Origin: Picosynechococcus sp. PCC 7003
Lineage (GTDB): Bacteria > Cyanobacteriota > Cyanobacteriia > Cyanobacteriales > MRBY01
Reading direction: 5' to 3'
Assembly (NCBI RefSeq): GCF_001693255.1
Contig: NZ_CP016476.1
Coordinates: forward strand, 124,001 to 188,000
DNA: 64,000 nucleotides
Below the pieces are notes generated by a model. The model was not told the origin of the DNA and made no database searches. It was given only the letters and a program-made list of their open reading frames with translations. Positions 36,716 through 46,114 of this stretch are shown here, one piece after another. Position 1 is the stretch's first letter. Each line of letters starts with the position of its first letter. Position numbers and translations under genes: made by a program.

Positions 36716-37014
36716 ATAAAATAAGTTGAGAGCAATAACCAAGTTTTCAGCGACCAAATTCAACTTTTGAATATTGCAAGACTTGCGGGAAGGCTTAAGC
36801 CTAAAGTTTGTGGAGCAAACATAAGATCATAAAAACTCCTTGAGGGTAGAGGCCATTGCAAAACCCCAGCGATGGGAAAAAGCAGAAACCTGAGTCGTGA
36901 GTCTTTTGGGAGTCACCTTTCCTTGAGGTCGGTGAGGATGTCAATTCTTCATTCTTTTTCCAGAACGTTTTATTTTTTAACTCTCTCTACACAAAATTTA
37001 GATTACTCTCTCTG

Positions 37015-37776
37015 ATGATATCACAACCGATTCCTAATCCCCTCTACCCAGTGGTGGTCAGCGCTGGTGTTGTTTTGGCTGGGGCGATCGCCTTAATGTT
37101 TTTACCCGCCTTGATTCAGCTTGATGGGATGGATGGGGGCTTTGCCATTACTTTTGGGGCTTTATTTCTGGCCATTTCTGCTCTAGTTACGCTCTTGGTA
37201 TTTTGGCGCAATGCGGTGCTCTTGGATCGAGTGATTGCCGGGACACATCTCCTGGCGCACTGGACCTATGAACCAGGGGAATGGGCCCAGTACCTTGATA
37301 GTGAGCGTCAAGAACAAATCGACGAAAAATTACCCTTGGTATTTATCGTGGCGTGTTGGGCGTTGCTTATTGGTGGCGGCTTTTGGCTGTTTGATCCGGA
37401 GGCGGGTTTTATCGTCTTTCTTGTCATGGTGGGGCTGATTATTTTGGTGAGTCTGCTGGCCTATGGTTTGCCTTGGTTACGGTTTAAACGCGATCGCCAT
37501 CGCCTTGGTGAGGTTTGGATCGCCAGTAGTGCCATTTATTTTCGCGGCAATTTCGTCCATTGGGGAGAGTTGGGTTTGCGGTTGGAACAGGTGAGCCTCC
37601 GCCCTGCTAGCGAAAACCAAGCCCCTTGTCTTTGTTTTGAGCTGAGTTATCCTTCCCAGGCGGGGGAGCAAACTTACAATCTGCGTATTCCCATCCCCCG
37701 GCGCCACCGGGCCGTAGCCTATGATCTATTTGAGCATTTCAGCCAGACCACCATCCAGGACTCTCCCCCAGCGTAA
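37015..37776 (+). CDS. hypothetical four-helix membrane protein
   Basis: The 253 aa protein has two N-terminal membrane helices (VVSAGVVLAGAIALMFLPAL and AITFGALFLAISALVTLLVF), a polar segment (residues about 65-105), two more helices (VFIVACWALLIGGGFWLF and VFLVMVGLIILVSLLAYGL) and a cytoplasmic C-terminal domain of about 90 residues. The layout recalls membrane proteins with a PH-like tail, but no family was recognised. It converges with the zinc-ribbon gene, stop codons three bases apart. Confidence 0.7.
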   Translation: MISQPIPNPLYPVVVSAGVVLAGAIALMFLPALIQLDGMDGGFAITFGALFLAISALVTLLVFWRNAVLLDRVIAGTHLLAHWTYEPGEWAQYLDSERQEQIDEKLPLVFIVACWALLIGGGFWLFDPEAGFIVFLVMVGLIILVSLLAYGLPWLRFKRDRHRLGEVWIASSAIYFRGNFVHWGELGLRLEQVSLRPASENQAPCLCFELSYPSQAGEQTYNLRIPIPRRHRAVAYDLFEHFSQTTIQDSPPA

Positions 37777-37779
37777 GCT

Positions 37780-38949
37780 TTAGGGTACCACCTCAAAGAC
37801 CATCCCCGTTTGGCGATCCACTTCGTACCAGCCAAAGGTAGCAGTGTGACTGGGTTCACCGGGATTATTGACGATTTCGTAGACATGTACCAGATAATTG
37901 GTTGGCGTTTGTTCGACTACTTCAATATGGGTGCTATTTTGGGGCGCAGCGGTACGCACAAGTTCTTGCCATTCAGCCACATCCGGTAAATTTATCACTT
38001 GTTCAATGGCGATCGCCTCAGTGATTGCTGGGCTTGGAGAGGTGGCGATGGGCGCCGTGGGTGGGTTGCTGGGGCCAGGTTGGAGGCGAATTTGGCTAGT
38101 GTGGATCATCCCCATATCGCCACAGACATCGGTATAGAACCAATCACCTTCGTTGCCATATAAATTAATTGTTTGGGGCGATCGCACGGCGCATAAAATT
38201 GGCCCATTGGGATAGGTGCGCACATTAGAAGGAGGGTCAAATACAAAGGCTGTATAATTAGCGGCCCCACTACCCGTCCCCGTCGTCCCTTGGGTGGGAG
38301 GTGTGGTGATGGGTGCCGTTGGTGGGTTGCTGGCACCAGGCTGCACCCGTTGGGCGACGGCTACCATCGGTTCACTATTGGGAGGACTAGCTGTAAAGAT
38401 AACACGCTGTTTATTTTCGTTGAGTTCGGCAGTTACGGGGGTCGGCACATCTTCATAGGGACTCCAGACATAACCCGATAATGTCCGACCGTTGAGATTA
38501 GAGAGTTCAAGGCGATCGCCTTCGATGTCCGCCACAACTTTGTCGCCTTCTCGATAGAGCACGAGGGTATCCGTGTCTTCCCCGGGATCTCCTTCCGCCG
38601 GGATCCAAGCCCCCACAAAATCATCGAGGGTCACTGCTGCCTGGGCCGTGGGAGATGCCGTTGGATTTTCCGTAACAGGCTGGGTTTGGGGTGTGCTGCC
38701 TTCGGGTTGTCTTAAAAATTTCAGTAATTGAGCCGGATCCTTCAGGAAAAAAATTCCTAGCCCAGTAAGTACGACAATCCCTAAACCTAAAATCCAGTTC
38801 CCATTTGACCGACTGGGTGGGGCCGCCTGGGGTCTTGGTGGAGGGGCCGCTGGGTAAGCTGGCGTTGTTGCACTGCCACATGCCTCACAAAAGCGATCGC
38901 CTGGGTTGAGGGCAGCACCACATTGCATACAAAAATGGGGAGTAGTCAT
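37780..38949 (-). CDS. zinc-ribbon, single-helix protein with SH3-like periplasmic region
   Basis: The 389 aa product starts with a zinc ribbon (FCMQCGAALNPGDRFCEACG, residues 6-25), then a Pro/Ala-rich linker, a membrane helix (WILGLGIVVLTGLGIFFL) and a long outer part. The latter includes a lipocalin-like or beta stretch (DFVGAWIPAEGDPGE), two Pro/Thr-rich linkers and an SH3-like segment (FDPPSNVRTYPNGPILCAV ... GDWFYTDVCGDMGMIHTSQI). Several cyanobacterial surface proteins combine these parts. The function is not known. The N-terminal ribbon should be cytoplasmic. Confidence 0.75.
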   Translation of the reverse strand: MTTPHFCMQCGAALNPGDRFCEACGSATTPAYPAAPPPRPQAAPPSRSNGNWILGLGIVVLTGLGIFFLKDPAQLLKFLRQPEGSTPQTQPVTENPTASPTAQAAVTLDDFVGAWIPAEGDPGEDTDTLVLYREGDKVVADIEGDRLELSNLNGRTLSGYVWSPYEDVPTPVTAELNENKQRVIFTASPPNSEPMVAVAQRVQPGASNPPTAPITTPPTQGTTGTGSGAANYTAFVFDPPSNVRTYPNGPILCAVRSPQTINLYGNEGDWFYTDVCGDMGMIHTSQIRLQPGPSNPPTAPIATSPSPAITEAIAIEQVINLPDVAEWQELVRTAAPQNSTHIEVVEQTPTNYLVHVYEIVNNPGEPSHTATFGWYEVDRQTGMVFEVVP

Positions 38950-39036
38950 AATGAGCTAGACCAAATTTCACCGGGAAGAAGAGATTAGAGATTATCAAGC
39001 CTAAAATCTAATGAAATAGACAACCTCAGACGAAAG

Positions 39037-39705
39037 TTATGGCCGATAGTTATCTCCATTGACTTCGTGCTCACAGAGAATACGTTCCATTCCTTGGTAT
39101 TGACTGCAATCGATCGCACCAGTATTCCCATTCCCAGCAGGAGTACTAGTCGCAATCCCCTTGAGAACGGACATTCCCCGAGATCCTGACTGTTGGTTAT
39201 GTGCCCAGCTACTGGGATGACTATCACCAATAGTGTAGTTACCGGCCTTGAGGATTACATTGGGCCGAACAATCCAGTAGGCATTGGGGACTCCCCCTTG
39301 ACCTGGTTCTGTCGTCGCTTGCCAAGGGCCGTAGGTAGTACCATCCTGGTGGGTCAACCACATTGTCCCTGGGGCCTGACCTCGCCCACTATTCCAGTGG
39401 TAGTTCATAAAATAGGTCAGCCGCGTCGTCTTAGAAAGAGAAAACTGCGTTGGATTACTCGGACTATTGAGAACACCATAGATATTGTTGTTGTTAAAAA
39501 GTGTACTCTCTTGTTGATTCTGAGCAATGACATAGATTGACCCAAGATTTTGCATCTCATCCTTGAGAGATTCCATGCAGGGCATTCTATCATTGCAGTT
39601 AGAAAAGGCAGGACTGGCAGTGCTTAAGACTACCCCTTGCACGGCGATACAGAGACCGAATAAGAAAGGACGCCAGCCCAGAGATATAAATTGTTGACTG
39701 TTCAT
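39037..39705 (-). CDS. secreted protein, tandem paralogue A
   Basis: The 222 aa protein has a signal peptide (MNSQQFISLGWRPFLFGLCI, cleavage near SPAFS), then a domain [20 protein letters not shown] ... [20 protein letters not shown] that is repeated almost identically in the neighbour at 39833-40441. The C-terminus (DCSQYQGMERILCEHEV) is unique and cysteine-bearing. CAGGAGAAG precedes the ATG. The domain looks like a compact beta-sandwich, but no family was recognised. It lies 127 bp downstream of its paralogue. Confidence 0.75.
   Translation of the reverse strand: MNSQQFISLGWRPFLFGLCIAVQGVVLSTASPAFSNCNDRMPCMESLKDEMQNLGSIYVIAQNQQESTLFNNNNIYGVLNSPSNPTQFSLSKTTRLTYFMNYHWNSGRGQAPGTMWLTHQDGTTYGPWQATTEPGQGGVPNAYWIVRPNVILKAGNYTIGDSHPSSWAHNQQSGSRGMSVLKGIATSTPAGNGNTGAIDCSQYQGMERILCEHEVNGDNYRP
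39186..39421. repeat. 236 bp near-identical segment, copy A (partner 39880-40115)
   Basis: By eye the 236 bases match 39880-40115 except for one synonymous change. Flanking codons differ widely, so identity stops sharply at both ends. It covers the shared domain of the two paralogues. Confidence 0.85.
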
Positions 39706-39832
39706 TTTTTCTTCTCCTGATAGTTTGCAAATAAGTGAATTTCATTGCCGTCCCGGAACTTGCCACATCGATAGGAGAGTAGTCATGGCAGTTAGATCAA
39801 ATGCGGCAAAAAATATAACTACCAAAGGCACT

Positions 39833-40441
39833 TTAATGACTCGGTGCTCTCCCTTTGACCACAGACATTCCCCGGAATTCTGACTGTTGGTTATGCGCCC
39901 AGCTACTGGGATGACTATCACCAATAGTGTAGTTACCGGCCTTGAGGATTACATTGGGCCGAACAATCCAGTAGGCATTGGGGACTCCCCCTTGACCTGG
40001 TTCTGTCGTCGCTTGCCAAGGGCCGTAGGTAGTACCATCCTGGTGGGTCAACCACATTGTCCCTGGGGCCTGACCTCGCCCACTATTCCAGTGGTAGTTC
40101 ATAAAATAGGTCAGCTGTGTCGCCTGGGGAAGATAAAACTGTGTGGTATTCCTCGGACTATTGAGAACACCATAGATATTGTTGTTGCTAAAAAGTTGGT
40201 ATTCAGAATAAGTTGACGTGGAAGATTGAGGCGGACTATTAATAGTCGATTGACCAGTGGATTGACCACAGGGGACTGAAATTCTCTGGCAATTGCCAGC
40301 CTGATCGCATTCCCATTCAACACAAATATTCTGATTTTCGTCGAAAGGGCTGGCCGTCATTGGCACAATTTCCTGAAGAATCAGTACCATACTGATCACA
40401 AGAGTTTTAAGGCTAAAATTTATCACTTGCTGAATATTCAT
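39833..40441 (-). CDS. secreted protein, tandem paralogue B
   Basis: The 202 aa protein starts [20 protein letters not shown] (ATG at 40441; a TTG frame start at 40459 is less likely), with a signal peptide ending near MTASP. A Cys-rich stretch ([19 protein letters not shown]) precedes a Ser/Thr linker and the domain shared with paralogue A. It lacks A's C-terminal cysteine tail and ends [10 protein letters not shown]. It may have been shortened, or A extended. It is followed by paralogue A and preceded by a broken PPC-domain gene on the same strand. Confidence 0.7.
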   Translation of the reverse strand: MNIQQVINFSLKTLVISMVLILQEIVPMTASPFDENQNICVEWECDQAGNCQRISVPCGQSTGQSTINSPPQSSTSTYSEYQLFSNNNIYGVLNSPRNTTQFYLPQATQLTYFMNYHWNSGRGQAPGTMWLTHQDGTTYGPWQATTEPGQGGVPNAYWIVRPNVILKAGNYTIGDSHPSSWAHNQQSEFRGMSVVKGRAPSH

Positions 40442-40573
40442 TGTTGCTTTTTGCCTCAAAGAATGAGAATGAAAAAATTAGCGCACCCAATGCTAACTGC
40501 TATGCTTTTATTCCTATAAGTGCTGTGTAGTTGGAGACAACCCTAAAAAATAAAACCAAACGTAGCAAAAACC

Positions 40574-40959
40574 TCAAGTCGTCAATCGATCTAACACAAT
40601 CGTCCAACCAGCCGCGGAGAAGTGCTCTCCAACAAGTGAGGCATCCGCATCCCCATCAACCAACGGATTTATTAAGATAGAGGGAGGGGATAGTTGCCCG
40701 TCTCTCCCGTTTCGTGGCTGTTGACAATGATGTTGTACTGGCCAGTTTCTGGGAGCTGCATGATTCATGATTAAAGTTTCCGGGTCGCTCTGCCAATATT
40801 CATCGACAAAATCAATCCACTCCCCTGCAGGATCAACCAAAATTAATGAGCCATCAAAGTCTTAGGTTTCTAGGGGAATTTTCACGGTCTCCCCAGCTTG
40901 CTCCGTAAAGGGATGGCTATTGTAAAATGTTCCGTGTTTACAGCTTGTTGAAGTTTCAT
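40574..40959 (-). pseudogene. broken PPC-domain (bacterial pre-peptidase C-terminal) gene
   Basis: An ATG at 40959 with GAGGAGAAG upstream opens MKLQQAVNTEHF and hits a stop after about 25 codons. In the next frame, HPFTEQAGETVKIPLET, a TAA, then DFDGSLILVDPAGE follow. A further shift gives LPETGQYNIIVNSHETGETG. Together these are a typical PPC domain (DSxLxLxDPxGxx ... TGxYxIxVxS). At least two frameshifts and one in-frame stop inactivate it. Confidence 0.7.
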
Positions 40960-41439
40960 TTTTCTTCTCCTCCCGTGGCAATTAGGAGAATGACCAAATT
41001 AATGGTCAAAAGTTGAGAGAAAGTTTTTTTGAAGTTTAAATAGGGATTTGCTTGTTTAGGTTTGACAACAAAATGGTTTCTTTTTCTTTTAAAATCCCTT
41101 TATTTGTATTGTATCAAAGGATTTATAGGGAAATGAACAACTATTTATTTTGGCCCAATAATTTAATTTACAAAGCAATAAAAATTAACTTAATTTCATT
41201 GTTCTCAACGTTGAGAATAGTAGCAAAATGTAAAGCGGATTCAACACTCAATTCACTTAGCAATAATCAATATCTATAATTGATGTGAAGCCAGGAAAAT
41301 TTTCAGGCACTGTCAATTCCTTAGAGACTTACTCAGATTCAGTTTGCTGCGTTTCTCAACAACGACTTCAGATCAGCCCTACTAAAAGCCGTTTCCCTCG
41401 CCCGCAGGGAGAGACTTTCCTGAGAAGGAGACCAGCCCC
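40960..41439. other. AT-rich intergenic region, no gene seen
   Basis: A small palindrome (TGACCAaattaaTGGTCA, about 40990-41008) sits near the pseudogene start. A possible promoter for the 41440 gene lies toward the right. An open frame at 41052-41279 has no ribosome-binding site or coding character and is not called. Confidence 0.45.
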
Positions 41440-43266
41440 ATGAAAAGGCAACATCGAGCAGCCAGTATTGGGTTACAGTTATTGGCCCTTACTTGCCCAA
41501 TGCTATTTATCCATAATTCGGCGATCGCCCAAAATCTGAGCGAATCACCCCGGACTCTCCTCAATAACTATCTGCTGGAGCGTCCCCCCCTGAGAACGAT
41601 CCAATTCCAAAATCTCCAGGATATCCAGGCCCGCCACCATGAACTGCAGTTCCAGGCCAGTAATGGGGTGACCCTCGACTTTTTGCCCTATCTCCAGTCC
41701 CCCGGTGCTCTGCCCCAGTTAGCCAATATCATCAGAACCCAAGGCATTGACCCCAATCCCCAACTCACTGTCGCCGCCTACGATTTTGCGGATCGGTTGA
41801 TTGTTTTGCAGCGGCTGGAATATCAAGGTAGCGCCCTTGCCTGTGAGCAACGGAGCGAAGCATTAGCCGATCTTGGGATTCTTTGTTTCAATCGACAAAC
41901 CAAACCCAGAAACCTACAGCAACTTACACCAAGCAATAACAACATCAGCAGCAAAATTACAGAAATTCGAGGCAAGCTCAATCAACTCGACGTTAGCCCC
42001 ATCAATGGCTATACCCTAGGTCAACTCCGGGCGCTCCCAGACGATGAACTGCTGCAGGTGGCCCTCAACAATGGCCGGATTACTGAAGAAACCTATCTCA
42101 TGGTGCCCAAGGTTCAATACAAGACCTTGTTGGATGTGCCCTTTGTTCAAGGCAATACCGACTTTACAAGACCTAACTTCAACTTCCTGGAAACAAGCAA
42201 TCTCTATCAACCCCTTCCCCAAGGGTCAATCACTTTAAACCGGAATTTACCCCTTGAAATTCGCGACAATAATCAACGGCCAAATTTTTCCCTCGTCCGT
42301 CCTCAATTGGATTTATCGCAACTGGTCCGTGGCGATCGCCATACAGAAACCCATTACCTGGTGAATGGTTTTACCTGGGGCAGTGGGCGGGAATGGCGGC
42401 ACCGCATTGGGGACTGTATCGATTTACTATTTGGGGATGTTTGTGTCTATGCAGAACCCTATGCCAGTCTTGGTTACGGCTTAGGGTTAAGGATTCCCCT
42501 CCAACTAGACCTCACCGTTGACCGGACAATTCAGATGGCAAGTAATCAATTAACGGTTTTTTCCCCTACCGTCAACCTAAAGCCCATCGATGGCAATGCC
42601 AACACCTACCAAGCGGCGGGCATCTCCAGTGATCAGATATTTGGCGGGCAAGAAATTGTTGCGGAAGTTGAAGGTACCGTCGGCGTCAGATGCGACCTAG
42701 AAGTGTGGAGCTGTGGCAACAATAAAAAACTGGGTTTTGGAGTAGATCTAACGGACTATATGAGTTCCGGCGGCAACATAACCCCTCCAGCCCCAGGGCA
42801 AAGTTTCTCCATCGGCGAAGTGTGGTCTCCTGATGTGGCCGGAGGAACCCTAAACTATGGCATTGTCGGCGCGACCTTCCACCTTGGTTCTCAGCTGAAT
42901 ATGGTTGGCCAGGATCTTGAAATGTTAGCCCAGTTTCCACCCGTGGTTGGCCCCAATAATGGCACCCACATCGTTGAACAATTTCCGGCAACCTATCAAC
43001 CCCTTGTTTTTAACAACAATTCATTTTTTAGGATTTATGAACCAACCTACCAAGCCAACTGGAATATCCTCCCTGGGATGAAAGTCAACGCTTGGTTAGG
43101 AGTGGATATTGGTGTAGCCTATTTGGGGGCAAAAAAAGATTGGACTGTGTGGTTTGAAGATCTCAGTATTGAATCCCCTGATTTTACTTTTACTTCCCAT
43201 GCTGGAACAACTTCAGGGTACAATATTCAAGTGGATCATGACAATTTAAATATCACTGCCTTCTAG
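41440..43266 (+). CDS. secreted/outer-envelope hypothetical protein
   Basis: The 608 aa protein has a signal peptide (MKRQHRAASIGLQLLALTCP, cleavage after SAIAQ). The mature part is beta-rich and Asn/Gln-rich, with cysteine pairs (LACEQRSE...ILCFN; CIDLLFGDVCVY; VRCDLEVWSCG) and aromatic-ended strands such as YASLGYGLGLRIPLQLDLTV. It ends in F, as many outer-membrane proteins do, but I see no defined barrel family. No neighbour explains it. It precedes an inverted repeat and the iron transport operon on the same strand. Confidence 0.65.
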   Translation: MKRQHRAASIGLQLLALTCPMLFIHNSAIAQNLSESPRTLLNNYLLERPPLRTIQFQNLQDIQARHHELQFQASNGVTLDFLPYLQSPGALPQLANIIRTQGIDPNPQLTVAAYDFADRLIVLQRLEYQGSALACEQRSEALADLGILCFNRQTKPRNLQQLTPSNNNISSKITEIRGKLNQLDVSPINGYTLGQLRALPDDELLQVALNNGRITEETYLMVPKVQYKTLLDVPFVQGNTDFTRPNFNFLETSNLYQPLPQGSITLNRNLPLEIRDNNQRPNFSLVRPQLDLSQLVRGDRHTETHYLVNGFTWGSGREWRHRIGDCIDLLFGDVCVYAEPYASLGYGLGLRIPLQLDLTVDRTIQMASNQLTVFSPTVNLKPIDGNANTYQAAGISSDQIFGGQEIVAEVEGTVGVRCDLEVWSCGNNKKLGFGVDLTDYMSSGGNITPPAPGQSFSIGEVWSPDVAGGTLNYGIVGATFHLGSQLNMVGQDLEMLAQFPPVVGPNNGTHIVEQFPATYQPLVFNNNSFFRIYEPTYQANWNILPGMKVNAWLGVDIGVAYLGAKKDWTVWFEDLSIESPDFTFTSHAGTTSGYNIQVDHDNLNITAF

Positions 43267-43288
43267 TTCAAAGTGATACAAAATAACG

Positions 43289-43348
43289 TCTGTCCAGGAA
43301 TTTCTATTACTTTTAAGAAAGTCATATAGGAAATTGTACCTGGACAGA
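43289..43348. repeat. 60 bp inverted repeat after the 41440 gene
   Basis: TCTGTCCAGG (43289-43298) and CCTGGACAGA (43339-43348) pair perfectly; inside, AATTTC and GAAATT can extend the stem. No long T-run follows on the plus strand. It may act as a processing or termination structure before the ABC operon. Confidence 0.6.
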
Positions 43349-43484
43349 TTGCCTCTGCTGTAAAGGCATTGAATATGTCTCAGGGTTCGAGTTGAGATTT
43401 GTTTCTAGGTTAATTGAGAAAACTGGACAGGGTGCTAGCCTAAAAACATTAAAAGATTTTATTTCTTTTGGTGGTGTTAATGAA

Positions 43485-44522
43485 GTGTTGATATCCATTA
43501 AAAAGCATTACAAAATACTCGCTCTTTCTCTATTTTCTGCTGTGGCAATTATTGCTTGTCAACCCAAAAATCAGCAGCAAAAAGTTGTCGTTTATGTTTC
43601 TGTCGATCGCACCTATGCAGAACCCATTCTGACGGAATTTACAGCAGCAATGGGCATTGATGTGTTGCCAGTCTATGACGTGGAGGCGACCAAAACGACA
43701 GGCTTAGCCCAGCGTCTCTTACGGGAAAAAGAGCGGCCCCAGGCGGATGTATTTTGGAGTGGGGAATTCGCCCAAACGTTGCTGTTACAAAGGGAAGGGG
43801 TTTTAGCGGCCTACGAGTCGCCTATTGCTGCGGATCTGCCTTCCCAATACCGTGATCCGGAGGGTTATTGGACGGGGATGGGGGGACGGGCAAGGGTCTT
43901 GCTGATCAATACGGATCGTTTAGCCCTGGATGAGGCACCCAAATCTTTAACCGATCTCACCAGCGATCAGTGGCCCGGGACAGAAATGGCGATCGCCTAT
44001 CCTTTTTTTGGCACGACAGCGACCCATGCGGCGGCCCTTTATGCGGCTTGGGGGCCGGAGCCAGCCCGGGCATTTTTTAGCGATCTGCAACGTAAAAATG
44101 TGCAGGTGGTCGATGGAAATTCGGTGGTGCGGGATCTGGTGGTCGATGGTCAGGTGAGTATTGGCCTGACAGATACCGATGATGCCTGTAGCGCCGTGGA
44201 AAAGGGGGAACCGGTGGCGCTGGTGTTTCCGGATCAAGGGCCTGGGGAAATGGGCACTTTTGTCTTGACGGGAACTGTGGCTCTGGTGGCAGGGGGGCCA
44301 AATCCGGAACCGGGGAAAGCGCTGGTTGATTTCCTCGTCAGTCCAGAAACGGAACAGCGGTTAATGGCCGCCGGGGGAAGCCAGTTACCGTTATATCCAG
44401 GGGCGGCGGTGTCCGGTTGCTTGGCAGGAGAAAATATCCAAGGAATGACGGTGGGGCTAGACGCCATTTATGAGCAGTTAGCACCGTCAAAACAAGACCT
44501 AAGTGAAATTTTTATTCGCTGA
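43485..44522 (+). CDS. iron(III)-type ABC transporter substrate-binding lipoprotein
   Basis: The protein (345 aa from GTG at 43485) has a lipoprotein signal (KILALSLFSAVAIIAC) and a type 2 periplasmic-binding fold: VVVYVSVDRTYAEPILTEF, PQADVFWSGEFAQTLL and the C-terminal ALVDFLVSPETEQRLM. These are typical of the FutA/AfuA group that binds ferric iron, though thiamine or other ligands occur in relatives. The longer frame starts at a TTG (43392) and would place 30 polar residues before the signal, so the GTG is preferred. It heads a six-gene run of overlapping or adjacent genes to 51176. Confidence 0.87.
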   Translation: MLISIKKHYKILALSLFSAVAIIACQPKNQQQKVVVYVSVDRTYAEPILTEFTAAMGIDVLPVYDVEATKTTGLAQRLLREKERPQADVFWSGEFAQTLLLQREGVLAAYESPIAADLPSQYRDPEGYWTGMGGRARVLLINTDRLALDEAPKSLTDLTSDQWPGTEMAIAYPFFGTTATHAAALYAAWGPEPARAFFSDLQRKNVQVVDGNSVVRDLVVDGQVSIGLTDTDDACSAVEKGEPVALVFPDQGPGEMGTFVLTGTVALVAGGPNPEPGKALVDFLVSPETEQRLMAAGGSQLPLYPGAAVSGCLAGENIQGMTVGLDAIYEQLAPSKQDLSEIFIR

Positions 44523-46114
44523 TGACAGGCGATCGCCACAGATTAAATCCATGGACAACCCTAGGGTTGGGTTTATTTGTGGTGGTGGTCTTTGGGCCGC
44601 TACTGAGCTTAATGGCCAGTGCAATCGTTGAAATAAGTCGAGGGAATGGCACCTGGTTATCCTTGCTGGTACCGACGGGACGCCGCTGGCAATTGTTGGG
44701 CCATAGTCTGCAATTGGCGATCGCCGTGGGGACGGTGAGCACGGTTTTGGGGGGGTTAATTGCCTGTTATCTGTGGCAAACGGCTTGGGCGTGGCAGTGG
44801 CGCTGGGGGCTGTTGCCGCTCCTATTTTTTCCGAGCTATGTCCACTCCTTCGGTTGGTCAGCGTTGGGACGGTGGCTGAATGAAGGATTGCGGGGATTTG
44901 GCTTCGGGACAGTGCCCCTCCAGGGATGGTGGAGTTGCGGTTGGGTGGAGGTGATGACCTTTTTACCCTTGGCGGTGGGGCTAGGCTGGTTGGGCTTGGC
45001 ATCGGTAAGTCGGGAAGCGATTGAGGCGGCGCGACTGTTGGTACCGGATCTGCGGGTGCTGGGACAAATTATCATTCCCCTAGCATTACCGAGTTTTGTG
45101 GCGAGTTTTGGCTTGATTTTTCTGTTGAGTTTAATGGACTACAGCCTCCCGTCGTTGTTTGGGATTGGCACCTACGCCCTGGAAATTTTCGCGGAATACA
45201 GTACCAGCAATGAACCGGCCCGGGCGTTTCTGTTGGCGGTGCCTCTCTTGGCGATCGCCTGGGGGGTAATCTTCATCCTGCAACTGCCCCTCCAGCAAAC
45301 CATGCAACTTTCACCCCAAACGAATCTCTGGGAAATTCCCCCCCGTTGGCCTTGGTGGTTTGTTTGGCTCCAGCACCTTGCTTTAGGTTTTTTCGTGCTG
45401 CAAATTTTCGTGCCCCTCGTCAATTTGATGGTTGTGGCGGCCCAGGAACCCCAGTGGTTGAATCCGATCCAAGCTGCGGTCGGAGAAATGACCTTTACCT
45501 TTGGCTTGGGTCTGATGGTGGCGATCGCCGTTTTACCCCTAGCCTTGGCGATCGCCCCATTGCTTAAGCGCCCTGACCGTTGGGGGAGAGTGACTTGGGG
45601 GCTGGTGATTTGGGCCTTGGCTTTACCCTCACCCCTAGTGGGCATTGGTCTGATCGATCTGTGGAATCGCCCGCTTCCTTTAGAAATTTACGGCACACCG
45701 CTGATGCCGCTATTTGCCCATCTCGCCCGCTTTACGCCCTTTGCAAGTTTGGTGCTCCTGGCCCAATTGCAACAGTTAAACCAACCCCTCTGGGAGGCTA
45801 CCCGTTTGGAACCTGGCCCCCGGTGGCGGATTTGGCTCTGGTTGCGTTTACCACTGCTCCTACCAGGGTTGTTGGCGGCGGCGGGTCTGGCCTTTGCCCT
45901 CAGCGTTGGTGAATTGGGTGCCACTTTAATCGTGATTCCCCCCGGTTATTCCACCCTCACCCTCCGGATTTATAACTATCTGCATTACGGGGCCTCGGCA
46001 TCGGTGGCGGTGTTATGTCTGGTGTTGGTGGCGATCGCCTTTGGAGTTGGTGGACTGATGGCTTGGGGGTTGCAGGGTTGGGGCACCATTTACCGAGGGG
46101 GAGATAGACCATGA
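44522..46114 (+). CDS. iron(III)-type ABC permease, fused double domain
   Basis: The 530 aa protein has about twelve membrane helices in two halves, each with an EAA-type loop (SREAIEAARLLVPDLRVLGQ and LWEATRLEPGPRWRIWLW), as in FbpB/AfuB ferric permeases. Its start overlaps the stop of the binding-protein gene by one base, and its stop overlaps the ATPase start by four bases. It would form the whole membrane channel by itself. Confidence 0.9.
   Translation: MTGDRHRLNPWTTLGLGLFVVVVFGPLLSLMASAIVEISRGNGTWLSLLVPTGRRWQLLGHSLQLAIAVGTVSTVLGGLIACYLWQTAWAWQWRWGLLPLLFFPSYVHSFGWSALGRWLNEGLRGFGFGTVPLQGWWSCGWVEVMTFLPLAVGLGWLGLASVSREAIEAARLLVPDLRVLGQIIIPLALPSFVASFGLIFLLSLMDYSLPSLFGIGTYALEIFAEYSTSNEPARAFLLAVPLLAIAWGVIFILQLPLQQTMQLSPQTNLWEIPPRWPWWFVWLQHLALGFFVLQIFVPLVNLMVVAAQEPQWLNPIQAAVGEMTFTFGLGLMVAIAVLPLALAIAPLLKRPDRWGRVTWGLVIWALALPSPLVGIGLIDLWNRPLPLEIYGTPLMPLFAHLARFTPFASLVLLAQLQQLNQPLWEATRLEPGPRWRIWLWLRLPLLLPGLLAAAGLAFALSVGELGATLIVIPPGYSTLTLRIYNYLHYGASASVAVLCLVLVAIAFGVGGLMAWGLQGWGTIYRGGDRP

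Noticed and set aside
41052-41279. 75 aa frame in the AT-rich gap before 41440
   Set aside because: Low-complexity AT-rich translation without ribosome-binding site or neighbours on an operon.
43392-43484. TTG start giving a 376 aa iron-binding protein
   Set aside because: It would put 31 polar residues ahead of the lipoprotein signal; GTG at 43485 fits the signal peptide better.
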